In this document: positions 24,680 to 33,028 of the stretch, piece after piece
How positions within the stretch are numbered: position 1 is the stretch's first letter
Layout of the letters: each line of letters opens with the position of its first letter
Origin: a virus
Direction: 5' to 3' (one strand)
IMG/VR virus record: IMGVR_UViG_3300036860_000514
Location: 1 to 64,000 of that record
Length of the DNA stretch: 64,000 nucleotides
Program-made: the position numbers and the translations under genes
Notes under the pieces: model-generated
Database searches by the model: none
Seen by the model: only the letters and a program-made list of their open reading frames with translations
What the model was told of the DNA's origin: nothing

Positions 24680-24955
24680 TCACTCCCCGACCTCCGTCGG
24701 CGTGGGGCCTGGCAGCGCCGGCGTGGTGGCTTGTCGACGTTTGCGGATCGGACTCGTGGTGGTAACGCTGGCAGGCGGCGTATGCTCGCGAGCGGTCTGC
24801 CCGTTGCCGGCGCGCGGCGCCGCAACGGGGCCTCGCGTCGATCGCCGACGGATGATCTCGCTGGCGACCTCGAGCCCCAGACGCGCGACCTCGATCGGCG
24901 CGGTCTCGAAGTACTGCATGACGGCGGAAATGGGGTCACGAACTTTGCGTGGCAT
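24680..24955 (-). CDS. Hypothetical protein
   Basis: 91 residues from ATG 24955. The first third is helical and conserved-looking (DPISAVMQYFETAPIEVARL); the rest is Arg/Thr/Pro-rich and probably disordered. It follows the nuclease gene by 4 bases and ends just beside attP, so it stays with the phage on either side of integration. Confidence 0.6.
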   Translation of the reverse strand: MPRKVRDPISAVMQYFETAPIEVARLGLEVASEIIRRRSTRGPVAAPRAGNGQTAREHTPPASVTTTSPIRKRRQATTPALPGPTPTEVGE

Positions 24956-24959
24956 CGGA

Positions 24960-26354
24960 CTACTCCTCCTCGATCTCGGCGGCCTGTTCGGGCAGGAGGC
25001 CGCGGCTGATCGCTTGGGTGGTCTCGGGTCGGTGGTGCGGGAGGCGCGGCTGATAGCGCCCGGAGCCGATCGGATCCTCCCAGCCGGCCTCACGGAGACA
25101 GATCCGCACCATCTCGCACTCGTGCTCTTTGCCATAGGGGCGACAGTTCCAGCTTTGCGGGACGAGCTCGTCGAGCTTCTGCTGGAACTCGGGGGAGGCC
25201 CAGGAAAATTTTTGCTGGTACTCGTAGAGCTCCCAGAGGATAGTCTGCCAACGAAGCTCTTCGCTGAGCATGGATCGTCGGAGGCTCTGAATCTGCAGGT
25301 CCTGTCGATTCAAGGGGCCGAGCACGAAACAGATCTTGTCGAGGACCGAGGGTGGGAGCTGGCGGACCCAGAACTCATCGGCGTCGAGGGTGGGGTCCGA
25401 GCCGCGATAGGCTCGCCAGACGCCCCAGTCCGATCCCTCCAGCTCCCACACCCCGCGACGCCGGTGGGCCTTACTGGCGTATTGCTCCACCCCAGCGGCA
25501 TCGATCCATTTGTAGGCCGGCTTCCAGTCGTCCTTCGCCTGCGGCGGGTTCCCGGGTCGGCAGTAGCCGTAGCAGAGCGAGGTCTGCTGCCGCTTCATGC
25601 CCTCAAGCGGTGTGCCGATCATCTCCTTGCGATCGTCTTTCTTCCGCGCGCCTTTGGAGAGGCCGACGATGTAGAGCTCGCTGCACTCGTGGCCGTACCG
25701 CTTCTCCAGATCGAGTGTGCCGAGCCCGAGCTGCGGTTTGGTCTCCCACTGCTCCGCCCAGTTGTCAGAGTCCCAGCCTGTTGTTTTGAACTCAAAGTAA
25801 GCAAGATGCTTCGCCTGGCGATGCTGAGCTAGGGCGTCGGTCCGGAGCATCAGCGCGTGGCCGGCGCAGTCGCGGCGGATGTGCTCGTCATCGTTGAGGG
25901 GACCGGCGCCGCAGGTGCAATCGAGGAAGTGCAGACGCTCACGTTCGACCTCCAGGATCTTGTACGCCTGGTGCAGCCAGGGAAGGAAGTGCACCGTCGC
26001 CGCCCACGCGAGGCCCCCGATCAGGACGGACTGCTCGCGGATGGTCTCCTCGATGATTGGCGAGCTGAGGATCGCGCGGAACCCACGACTAGTGAGCCGG
26101 GCTTCGTAGTGGTCGCGGACCTCGCGGATGATCGCGCGGACTTCCGACGCAGTCGGCAACCGGTCGTGCACGCGGAGGATGTCGAGCAGCGCGCCCATAA
26201 TGATGTGGGTGTACGTACCCGTGGAGAGGGGTACGGATTCGCCCCGTCCCGCATAGCCGTACCCAGAGGGGCCGGCGTGGTAGCGGAGGTACCGCGCCCG
26301 CGGACAGCGCCCCGTACCAGTTTCGTAGCGGCTGCGATCGGTCAGCCAGATCAT
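24960..26354 (-). CDS. Cas4/RecB-like PD-(D/E)XK nuclease
   Basis: 464 residues from ATG 26354 (ATGA overlap). D173, then E188 and K190 in AYFEFKTTGWD form the catalytic D...ExK. Cysteines C17 (GRCPRARYL) and a C-terminal C-x8-C-x5-C (NCRPYGKEHECEMVRIC) match the layout of the Fe-S cluster in Cas4/AddB-type nucleases. A 5'-3' or dual exonuclease working with the phage ATPases in replication or recombination is expected. Longer than Cas4 (about 200), nearer to phage RecB-like exonucleases. Confidence 0.82.
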   Translation of the reverse strand: MIWLTDRSRYETGTGRCPRARYLRYHAGPSGYGYAGRGESVPLSTGTYTHIIMGALLDILRVHDRLPTASEVRAIIREVRDHYEARLTSRGFRAILSSPIIEETIREQSVLIGGLAWAATVHFLPWLHQAYKILEVERERLHFLDCTCGAGPLNDDEHIRRDCAGHALMLRTDALAQHRQAKHLAYFEFKTTGWDSDNWAEQWETKPQLGLGTLDLEKRYGHECSELYIVGLSKGARKKDDRKEMIGTPLEGMKRQQTSLCYGYCRPGNPPQAKDDWKPAYKWIDAAGVEQYASKAHRRRGVWELEGSDWGVWRAYRGSDPTLDADEFWVRQLPPSVLDKICFVLGPLNRQDLQIQSLRRSMLSEELRWQTILWELYEYQQKFSWASPEFQQKLDELVPQSWNCRPYGKEHECEMVRICLREAGWEDPIGSGRYQPRLPHHRPETTQAISRGLLPEQAAEIEEE

Positions 26355-26653
26355 GACGTCTCCCGCGGCAGCCCCGCCGCCAGTCGATCGCGTACCACTT
26401 CGATCCCATCCCGGCTCGCAATCCAGAAGAACGTCGTGAGCGCCTCTCGGAGGGCTCGGACTTCGTCGAGGGTCGGCATCTCGATCACCCAGGACAAGCC
26501 CGGCCACGGCTGGTAGCTCGCCTGCGTGGGCCGTTTCTCGGCCTTACGCAGGAGCGCCGGCTGTATCCGGACGCGGACCGGTTGGCCAATTCGCGACATC
26601 ATGATGTCGAGAATCGGTGAGTCATCTGGGTTAATTGCGGAGGTTACACGCAT
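26351..26653 (-). CDS. Hypothetical protein
   Basis: 100 residues. MRVTSAINPDD start at 26653; an internal ATG at 26602 also fits. The C-terminal helix pair (TLDEVRALREALTTFFWIAS) looks conserved. Coupled to the nuclease by ATGA. No family recognised. Confidence 0.6.
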   Translation of the reverse strand: MRVTSAINPDDSPILDIMMSRIGQPVRVRIQPALLRKAEKRPTQASYQPWPGLSWVIEMPTLDEVRALREALTTFFWIASRDGIEVVRDRLAAGLPRETS

Positions 26654-26947
26654 AACGGTTGATCAGGCTAGATCAAATGAGACAAAAGTATCAAGACCGA
26701 AAGTTCAACGTAGGTATGACAGCACTGTCAGTCGTGTACACGGGCGTGGCAGAGCGCCGTATCTTGCGGTTGCAGCGCACGACGAGAGGCGATACAACGA
26801 ATCGGTTGGTTTCGGGGGGAGTACTCGGGGGCACCGCTTAGAAGGCGGCACCCCCGCATTTGGAGAGAAGGGGTGACAGAACCGAACGATAAACCGCTCG
26901 GAAGGTTGGCGAGACCTAACGAGCCCCTACCTTTGAGGAGGTAGACG
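26654..26947. promoter_or_regulatory. Divergent control region before the RepA-like gene
   Basis: 294 bases between a leftward and a rightward gene. It contains the dyad TGACAG-CA-CTGTCA (26717-26730), a stem-loop at 26826-26856 (CGGGGG and CCGC paired with GCGG and CCCCCG, a 2x2 mismatch between, loop TTAGAAG), and a strong ribosome site GAGGAGGT before 26948. A 60-codon open frame at 26659-26841 has no good start signal and I do not call it. Confidence 0.55.
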
Positions 26948-27895
26948 ATGACAAGCGTAAGCCCAGCCTCGTCCGGAAGTCAAGTCTCCTACCCTGACCC
27001 CATTCCCGGCGTCATTCCCTTCGGCACGGTCAATCTCCTCGCGGGCGCCTCCGGCGCAGGGAAGACGTCGCTGCTGGTCGAGTGGTGCCGAGCCTGGCAG
27101 CAGGGCGGGATGATCTTCGGCAAGCCGGTCAGCCACCTGTCGCGGATCGCGTACCTCTCCGCGGATCGTGTCTGGCAGAAAGATCATCAGATCTGGTTCG
27201 ACCGAGCAGGCCTGCCACCCATTCAGCATTACGCGCTCGCGAACGATGACGCGATCCCGTCGACCTTGTGGACGCAGGACAAGGCGCTCGACCTCTTTCA
27301 GCACTGCCTTGCCCAGCTCAGCCCAGACCCCGGATCGTTGCTCATCGTCGATCCGATGACGCCGCTCTTCATCGCCGGCGATCAAAATCTACCGCGACCC
27401 GTCGCCCGCACGCTCCTGGAGTTCTCGCATACCTGCCAGCGGCGGAGCCTCACGATCATCGCGATCGCGTACGTGGGCAAACAGCGGTCAAACGGATCGG
27501 ACCGGTACACACGCCTGGTGGATCGGATCGCCGGCTCGGGTGTGTTCGCCGGCTATAGTCATACGCAGATGTACCTGTTCGAACCGGAACGGCGGCAACC
27601 GTACTATCTCTTCGGGTGGCGCCCCCGTCACGCCAAAGAGGAACAGTACCGGTTACAGCGGAATGAGCAGACCGGACTCTTCGAACCGTACGAACCGGCC
27701 AAAGACGACCGCCTCTTAAAGTTCCTGGACCTCTTCCCCAAAGACGGGCTGATTATCACCTACGACGAGCTGGTCGACCAGGCGAAGACCATCCCGATGT
27801 CCGCGGCGACCGTGAAGCGCATCCTGCCTCTCCTCGTCGATTCCGGCGACATCGAGAAGGTGAAGCGGGGACATTATCGCCGGCCCATCCATTGA
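26948..27895 (+). CDS. RepA-like RecA-fold ATPase with C-terminal winged helix
   Basis: 315 residues. VNLLAGASGAGKTSLLVEW is Walker A, SLLIVDPMTPLF Walker B, and LTIIAIAYVGKQ the following strand, as in AAA_25/RepA-like hexameric helicases. The C-terminal 65 residues (YDELVDQA, SAATVKRILPLLVDSGDI) form a winged helix. This pairing suits a replication-initiation helicase or loader. It is transcribed alone, rightward, and ends in a hairpin next to a repeat cluster that may be the origin. Confidence 0.78.
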   Translation: MTSVSPASSGSQVSYPDPIPGVIPFGTVNLLAGASGAGKTSLLVEWCRAWQQGGMIFGKPVSHLSRIAYLSADRVWQKDHQIWFDRAGLPPIQHYALANDDAIPSTLWTQDKALDLFQHCLAQLSPDPGSLLIVDPMTPLFIAGDQNLPRPVARTLLEFSHTCQRRSLTIIAIAYVGKQRSNGSDRYTRLVDRIAGSGVFAGYSHTQMYLFEPERRQPYYLFGWRPRHAKEEQYRLQRNEQTGLFEPYEPAKDDRLLKFLDLFPKDGLIITYDELVDQAKTIPMSAATVKRILPLLVDSGDIEKVKRGHYRRPIH

Positions 27896-27901
27896 AAGTT
27901 T

Positions 27902-27964
27902 GGCTCACGCGGCGGGGGCCTCTGAGCCCCCCCCCCCTCTAACACAGAGTGGGGGGCGTGAGCC
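27902..27964 (+). terminator. Large inverted repeat after the RepA-like gene
   Basis: GGCTCACGC (27902-27910) pairs with GCGTGAGCC (27956-27964); between them CTCTG/CAGAG and long C and G runs extend the stem. A TTACTAGTAA palindrome follows. It probably ends transcription from the left; the U tract is weak, so factor-dependent action is possible. Confidence 0.6.
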
Positions 27965-28079
27965 TTACTAGTAAGTACGTACAGATTAAATTAGTTAGCT
28001 AGGCTCAGAGCCTTGAGCCTAAGAGCGTAAGCTCACGGAGCCCAGCGATCATGAGTGAGCCTAAGCCTAGCCTGAGCCT
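27959..28079. repeat. Cluster of TGAGCCT repeats, possible origin iterons
   Basis: TGAGCCT occurs directly at 27959, 28014, 28056 and 28073, inverted at 28001, with a one-mismatch copy (AGAGCCT) at 28007. The rest of the non-coding stretch 27965-28157 is AT-richer than its surroundings, with GTACGTAC and TTAGTTAGCTAG. Repeats plus AT-rich DNA beside a helicase-type gene resemble a plasmid or phage origin; a set of operators is the alternative. Confidence 0.5.
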
Positions 28080-28157
28080 TTCGTAACTCACTGAGCGGGC
28101 TGTCTTTAGACTAATAAGCTCAGTACTTGATTCTCTCTGTACGTGATACGGATCGAC

Positions 28158-28754
28158 TCAAGGTTGGGTGGCAGCCGTGAGGAATCCCCGGAGTTTCTGC
28201 TCGATCTGCTTCGGTTGGGCGAGACTCATCGTCTGGTACTGCCCGCCACAGGCGGCCGCCAGCTCGCGTAGGAAGGCCTCTCCGCGCGTCCCGGGCGGGC
28301 CGACGTAACATACGTCAATCACCCCGCCGAAGCGTCTGGCGGCCTCCAGGGCGTGCTGCTCGCTATCTGGGGCGCCGTCGCTGACCAGGATGATGCGTCG
28401 AGCGCCTTTGTCTCGGCAGTAGTCGATCGCGGGGCCGAGCGGCGTGCTGCCGTTGGCCTCTGGGAGCCAGTCGACGAGGCGCGCATAGTCGATCGTGCCG
28501 CCGTCAGCGTTGGCGATTGGGAAGGCGACCTGCGGGCAGGCGAGCTCTTCCCGGAGCTTCGTGGTGATCGTGCGCAGGGCATCAATCTTGCGCCCAGACG
28601 ACCGGTCCTGTGGGTTGACGACCTGATCCATCGATCCGCTACAGTCGAGCAGCAGAAAGGTTTCTCGCTCGGCCTGCTTCTCTTTCAGGATGTCGCCGAG
28701 CGATCGGCTTTGCAGGGTACTTTCGAGCTTCTGTCGGACGAGATCGGTACTCAC
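28158..28754 (-). CDS. Stand-alone von Willebrand A (vWA) domain protein
   Basis: 198 residues from GTG 28754 with AGGAGG upstream. The MIDAS metal site is complete: DCSGSM (DxSxS), the Thr of GSTPLG, and the Asp of VSDGAPD. vWA proteins bind partners through this metal site, often with AAA or kinase-type proteins; none is next to it here. Its operon neighbours are an unknown protein and a B-lectin protein. Role unknown; regulation of a surface or stress complex is possible. Confidence 0.85.
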   Translation of the reverse strand: MSTDLVRQKLESTLQSRSLGDILKEKQAERETFLLLDCSGSMDQVVNPQDRSSGRKIDALRTITTKLREELACPQVAFPIANADGGTIDYARLVDWLPEANGSTPLGPAIDYCRDKGARRIILVSDGAPDSEQHALEAARRFGGVIDVCYVGPPGTRGEAFLRELAAACGGQYQTMSLAQPKQIEQKLRGFLTAATQP

Positions 28755-28807
28755 GCCTGCGCCTCCTCTCGAGGTACGTACTAGAGATCTCAGAGCGAGC
28801 TAGGGTT

Positions 28808-29080
28808 TCAGAACGACCATTTGGCGGCTACGCCGGCTGAAAGAGGTTCGCCCCAGTTCTTGCCGATCCAGAGCGTGACGAGGAGATCATCCCGCACACG
28901 GGTGACCAGCGCCGCATTGGCACCGGTAGTGGTAACGACGGTGACAAGCGCGAGCTTCTCATCCGGCTCAAGGGTTTTGGCCGCGTTCATCACCATCTGC
29001 GTGGCCTGCGCCAGAATCGACGCGGGCGGTGCCTCATAACGCACGCCGGGGAGACTCGGTGGCGGCGGTTTGTCTACCAT
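28808..29080 (-). CDS. Hypothetical protein
   Basis: 90 residues: a Pro-rich start, a helix (ILAQATQMVMNAAKTL) and beta strands (KLALVTVVTTTGANAALV). The ATG overlaps the lectin stop by 7 bases. No family recognised. Confidence 0.6.
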   Translation of the reverse strand: MVDKPPPPSLPGVRYEAPPASILAQATQMVMNAAKTLEPDEKLALVTVVTTTGANAALVTRVRDDLLVTLWIGKNWGEPLSAGVAAKWSF

Positions 29081-30756
29081 GCCGGCAGCCGGACCAGGAA
29101 GATGTCCATCCGATCACTCGCGAGGTTGCCGCTGAAGCACGCGTACTCGCCGTAGGGATCGAGATTCGCTTTGGGATGTTTTCGGTACCGGTTGTTCATG
29201 GGATCGTTCCCAAGATTCCCGCCGGGCGCCGAGAGGCTCGTTAGATTCGGAGCCACCGACAGGTACTCCTGGCTGCCGTTCAGCCGCACGAGCACGAGCT
29301 CGTTCGCCCGCGGCCGATCATCTTGCGAGGCGGAGCTCATGAGCACGAGCTGCTCGTCCGGGGGTCCCGGCCGCGCGTTGGTGTGACTGACATGCCGCGT
29401 CATCGCCGGCTCCCAGCCGTGCATGTGGTACTGCAGTCCGCCGTCAATCGGCTGATGGCGGTCAAGGCGGATCAAGCGAAAGGCCCCGGCTGGGACGCCT
29501 TCCGTGTTCGCATCCTCCCCGATGACGTAGCCGTAGCCCACGTCGGAGTGGCCGAGTGCGGCCTGTCCGTACGGGAACATCCAGGCCCGCTCGCTGGCGA
29601 GCTCGATGTACCGATTCGCCCCGCTCCAGCCCTTCACCATCAGGTACTGGCCGTCGGCCGTGATCTGACATTCATCATAGTCGTCTGGATTGATCGGGAC
29701 GGACCAGGTCTGGCCCCCCTCGCGCCACGCAATCGCCTCCCGCACGCGATAGGTCTCCCGATCGCGTACCGTCGCCGAATGCGTCTGGTCGTCGTGGCTC
29801 GAATGACACTGATCGAAATAGCAGCCGTCGGGCGCCGTGCCGGCGATCTCCGTCTCTCCGGTGCGCACGTTCAGCCGCAACAGGTGGGTGTCCCGCACGA
29901 CGTACAGCATGAGTGGGCGCTGGGCGCTCCAGTACCATTTCTCGGCGAGATCCCAACTCAGGGGATTGTCGCTGTCGAAGAGCGGCCAAGCGTGCTCGAC
30001 GGCGCCGGTCTGTTTGCTGACTTCGAAGATCGTCGGGCCCTCGCCTCCCGATCGCCGATCGATCCCGACGAGCACGAGGAGCGTCGTCTGGCCGGCATGT
30101 GCGTTGATCGTGCGCCAGTAGCTGTAGCCGGTCGGCTGGACCCCGTCTTGCCCCTGGCTATCCTCGCTATTCGTGACCCGGATCCCCTCGGTGTTCCAAG
30201 GTGGAGGAAACTGGAATCGTCCGCGCCAGCTCACGAACCGGCGCATCTCGACATTCTGCAGGCGTGGGCGCACAAGACTGTCTGCGCTCTGCCCGCGAAT
30301 GCCGCCTGTCCCGCTCGGCCTCGGTCCGACTGGTTGGGGCTGCGGTGTTGGCGGTGACGGCTGAGGCTCCGGCTGGGGGCGCTGCTCGGCCTCGGCCGTC
30401 TCGGTGTTCCACCGTGGGATCTGCTCCGAGTCATAGAGCACCAGGTTCCCGTCATTCTGGAGCACGAGCCGGGCGCCGGGCGCATCAGGCGTCCCGGAAC
30501 TCCACACGGGCTCGCCCCGGGCATCGTAGATCACGAAATTGCCATCCCCTTGCATGACGGCCATCCCGATGCTGGTCCCTGCGGTGTTGCTCGCCCAGAG
30601 CGGACGCCAGGGATTCTCCGCGATCCGGTACAGCACCAGGTTCCCGTCCCCTTGGTACACCAGCAGGTACCGCCCGTTCTCCGACACGAGCGGCTCGGTC
30701 AGGTACTGATCGCTCGTCAGCGTGTCGCGCATGCCCAGAAATGATAGCGCGGTCAT
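29074..30756 (-). CDS. B-lectin plus beta-propeller-like protein
   Basis: 560 residues. Residues about 1-125 hold three bulb-type mannose-binding lectin repeats (YQGDGNLVLY, MQGDGNFVIY, LQNDGNLVLY), each with the QxDxNxVxY sugar site, nearly intact. A Pro-rich linker (about 125-160) leads to a roughly 400-residue domain with recurring strands such as LMLYVVRDTHLLRLN and YACFSGNLASDRMDIFLV, typical of propeller folds. There is no signal peptide. Such a lectin outside the tail genes is unusual; it may be accessory cargo that binds glycans. Confidence 0.78.
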   Translation of the reverse strand: MTALSFLGMRDTLTSDQYLTEPLVSENGRYLLVYQGDGNLVLYRIAENPWRPLWASNTAGTSIGMAVMQGDGNFVIYDARGEPVWSSGTPDAPGARLVLQNDGNLVLYDSEQIPRWNTETAEAEQRPQPEPQPSPPTPQPQPVGPRPSGTGGIRGQSADSLVRPRLQNVEMRRFVSWRGRFQFPPPWNTEGIRVTNSEDSQGQDGVQPTGYSYWRTINAHAGQTTLLVLVGIDRRSGGEGPTIFEVSKQTGAVEHAWPLFDSDNPLSWDLAEKWYWSAQRPLMLYVVRDTHLLRLNVRTGETEIAGTAPDGCYFDQCHSSHDDQTHSATVRDRETYRVREAIAWREGGQTWSVPINPDDYDECQITADGQYLMVKGWSGANRYIELASERAWMFPYGQAALGHSDVGYGYVIGEDANTEGVPAGAFRLIRLDRHQPIDGGLQYHMHGWEPAMTRHVSHTNARPGPPDEQLVLMSSASQDDRPRANELVLVRLNGSQEYLSVAPNLTSLSAPGGNLGNDPMNNRYRKHPKANLDPYGEYACFSGNLASDRMDIFLVRLPAW

Positions 30757-30762
30757 GTCAGC

Positions 30763-31176
30763 TCAGAAGATCAGTTTGATCACTTCCTGCATCGCGAGAC
30801 GCGCGGCGGCTCGGCTCTCGGTATCGAGCGTGGTGGTGCGGAGCACGATCGCTTTGGCCTTCTGATAGCGGTCCCAAGCCTTCTCCAACTCGGGCCCGAT
30901 GACTTGGCCTGAGCGGCAGAAGATCACCTGCTCGCCGGCTAGGAACCAGGCGAGCAACGCCTCGTGCGCCTTATCCTTCGTCGCGGCGGGGGTGTACGCC
31001 TGCGCGCGAGGACGTTTCTCCCGGGGCCTCGCCGGGGCTTCGTCCGCGACGCCGTCCGGGGCGCACTCGGGGTGGTACGCCTTGCGGGTATCGGGATCCC
31101 ACGCGATCGCCTCCCCGATGCTGTAGGTGCCCCAGCAGGCCTTGCACTTGCCGTCGTAACGAGACTGCAGAATCAC
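30763..31176 (-). CDS. Zinc-finger hypothetical protein
   Basis: 137 residues. CKACWGTYSIGEAIAWD and a later HPEC give a CxxC...HxxC zinc site like that of PARP-type or small phage fingers; the remainder is helical. It precedes the lectin gene by 6 bases. No firm family. Confidence 0.65.
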   Translation of the reverse strand: MILQSRYDGKCKACWGTYSIGEAIAWDPDTRKAYHPECAPDGVADEAPARPREKRPRAQAYTPAATKDKAHEALLAWFLAGEQVIFCRSGQVIGPELEKAWDRYQKAKAIVLRTTTLDTESRAAARLAMQEVIKLIF

Positions 31177-31204
31177 GATTCCCGCTCCCCCTTGTCCCGC
31201 ACGA

Positions 31205-31227
31205 GGGGCGTACGCCGGGTACGCCCC
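31205..31227 (-). terminator. Intercistronic hairpin
   Basis: GGGGCGTAC and GTACGCCCC (9-bp arms, 5-base loop) lie between two leftward genes. No T tract follows, so it may protect or process mRNA rather than terminate. Confidence 0.45.
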
Positions 31228-31257
31228 GTCATGAGGGACCGATACAACGGTACCGAG

Positions 31258-31917
31258 TTAAATGTTTTCTGCCGGCAGATCCGCGACGCAGCGGGCTGCG
31301 AGGTTATGCCAGCCCAAGTGATCCTCGTATGCAGGGGGCACGCGGTTCGACAGCCAGTTCGAGACGTCCTGAATCGCTTTGACGATCGCCTCGCTCGTAG
31401 GCAGAGTACCGTCCCGGAGCGGAGTCAGGAGTTGCCCGTCTCGCAATTGCAGATCCGGCTCTTTCGGCCAGCTCGACTCGTAATCGAACCCGCCGTAGAC
31501 CAGAATCCGGCCGTCCGCGTGCTGGCGTACTTTCAGCCACCGTCGCGTTCGGCGGTTGGCTTGCACCTCGATCTCGCCGTCGTGCCAGGAATCCTCGGCC
31601 CAGGCGATACTCGGCCAGTCATCCTCGTAAATCGTGACGGGCGGTCGGTCGGTGAGGGTAATCGTCCGGCGCTTTGCTGGCTTGGCGTCGGCCGCTGGCT
31701 TGGCTTCGGCCCAGAGCGTCTGATTGACGTAGACGGTGACGCCTTGATCCAGCGCCGCCTGCACGGCGGCCTCGCGGCTGCTGGCTTGGACCTCGGCGAC
31801 GATGACGGTTTCAGGGCCGCCCTCGCGCATCGGGTTATTCGCGGTGTTGTAGCCGCGCCGATGGACGATGTAGGTATGGGTCTGGGTGGTTGGCGTGCTG
31901 CTGTCGTTGCTGCTCAT
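31258..31917 (-). CDS. Hypothetical protein
   Basis: 219 residues from ATG 31917 (ATGA overlap). The N-terminus is beta-rich (THTYIVHRRGYNT), followed by a charged linker and a C-terminal helical part (SEAIVKAIQDVSNWLSNRV). No family recognised. Confidence 0.62.
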   Translation of the reverse strand: MSSNDSSTPTTQTHTYIVHRRGYNTANNPMREGGPETVIVAEVQASSREAAVQAALDQGVTVYVNQTLWAEAKPAADAKPAKRRTITLTDRPPVTIYEDDWPSIAWAEDSWHDGEIEVQANRRTRRWLKVRQHADGRILVYGGFDYESSWPKEPDLQLRDGQLLTPLRDGTLPTSEAIVKAIQDVSNWLSNRVPPAYEDHLGWHNLAARCVADLPAENI

Positions 31918-32399
31918 AGCTGCTCCTTGGTGCCGGATGATGATGGCCCGTCCGGCTGCGGGCTCCCCGTCTGGGGCATGTCGGTAATCGGCTCGAGAAT
32001 ATTGGTCGGTTCCCCCTTGCCTTTGACTCGCTTTGCCCAGATCCCCCGCGCGTACTGGCGGATCTCGGCGAGTTGATGCGGCGTCGGCACCTGATCCGGC
32101 GGGCGCGAGTCGGGCTGTCCCGGTCGTTCCGGCGTCGGTCCGGATCGCAACGGCCAGGCGACGATGCCGAGTAAGAACTTCCGGCCGCATCCTCGCACCG
32201 TCGCGTGCGTCTCGTCGCCTGCGCGGTCCGCGCACGTGACCACAGAGGTCAGCCGGTCGTACCGCTTGTTGTCCGGCTTCCCTCGACCGACCTGGATCAG
32301 CCGGCCACAGTACGGACACTCGCAATCGAAGGCGGCGAGCCGGGCGAAGAACCGGACCGACTCTTCGATGATCGGATTTTCAGGCACGATTCGTCCCAT
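31914..32399 (-). CDS. Zinc-binding hypothetical protein
   Basis: 161 residues. CECPYCGRLIQVG and later CADRAG...GCGRKF supply four or five cysteines for a zinc ribbon, then a helical region and a Pro-rich acidic tail. It overlaps the gene upstream by 20 bases; ATG 32429 is an alternative start. Confidence 0.6.
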   Translation of the reverse strand: MGRIVPENPIIEESVRFFARLAAFDCECPYCGRLIQVGRGKPDNKRYDRLTSVVTCADRAGDETHATVRGCGRKFLLGIVAWPLRSGPTPERPGQPDSRPPDQVPTPHQLAEIRQYARGIWAKRVKGKGEPTNILEPITDMPQTGSPQPDGPSSSGTKEQL

Positions 32400-32826
32400 C
32401 GATCCGAGCGAGTAGCACACGAGCCTCATCAGTGATCTGCGCCACGTGATCACGATTGACGGAATAGCCGCATCGGGCGACATCCGCGATGAATGCCCGC
32501 ATCGCAGCCACCTGTGCGGGCAACTCGACCTCGACCTCGTTGACATGCCAGTCGTCCGCCCGCGTACTACAGTAGTTATCCAGGTGTTCCCGTAATGTGT
32601 CGTTGTCGGAGTCCTCTAACCGCCCGCGACCTGCAATGGTCTCCAATTGCCCGTTGGGTAACACGACGGTCTCGCCCTCGTCTTCGTCGAAGTCCAGCCC
32701 TAGCGCCGAGACCACGGCCTCTAATGCCTCTCGCTCCGTCGCGTGCAAGCTGATCTCGCTCCCGTACGCGCTGCCAGCATAGGCCGCCCACAGCGTCACT
32801 CGTTCAGGTTGCTCTATCTTCGCCAT
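32380..32826 (-). CDS. Hypothetical protein
   Basis: 148 residues from ATG 32826 with GAGAGGAG upstream. The first half has an acidic loop (DFDEDEGE) between strands; the C-terminus RDHVAQITDEARVLLARIDG resembles the end of several short phage proteins. No family recognised. Confidence 0.6.
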   Translation of the reverse strand: MAKIEQPERVTLWAAYAGSAYGSEISLHATEREALEAVVSALGLDFDEDEGETVVLPNGQLETIAGRGRLEDSDNDTLREHLDNYCSTRADDWHVNEVEVELPAQVAAMRAFIADVARCGYSVNRDHVAQITDEARVLLARIDGTNRA

Positions 32827-32839
32827 GTCCACTCTCCTC

Positions 32840-33028
32840 TCAGTCGGCCCACCGATCAAAATCAGCCGGAACTTCCACCTCCCGGATCTTCGTCTTAGAC
32901 TCGTCGCGCATCTTGTCGGCTGCCGCCCGCGCGGCTGCCTCGGTTCGGTAGTACCAGAACGAGGCCGCCGGCATGGTGCGAGAGAGCCACGCAAGCGACC
33001 ACGCGGTGATCGTCCGTCCCGGCGTCAT
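32840..33028 (-). CDS. Hypothetical protein
   Basis: 62 residues with an ATAGGAGGAT ribosome site. SFWYYRTEAAARAAADKMRDE looks like a small strand-helix unit. No family recognised. Confidence 0.55.
   Translation of the reverse strand: MTPGRTITAWSLAWLSRTMPAASFWYYRTEAAARAAADKMRDESKTKIREVEVPADFDRWAD

Noticed and set aside
26659-26841. 60-codon rightward open frame
   Set aside because: No ribosome site, runs into a stem-loop, and no protein-like pattern; treated as leader DNA.
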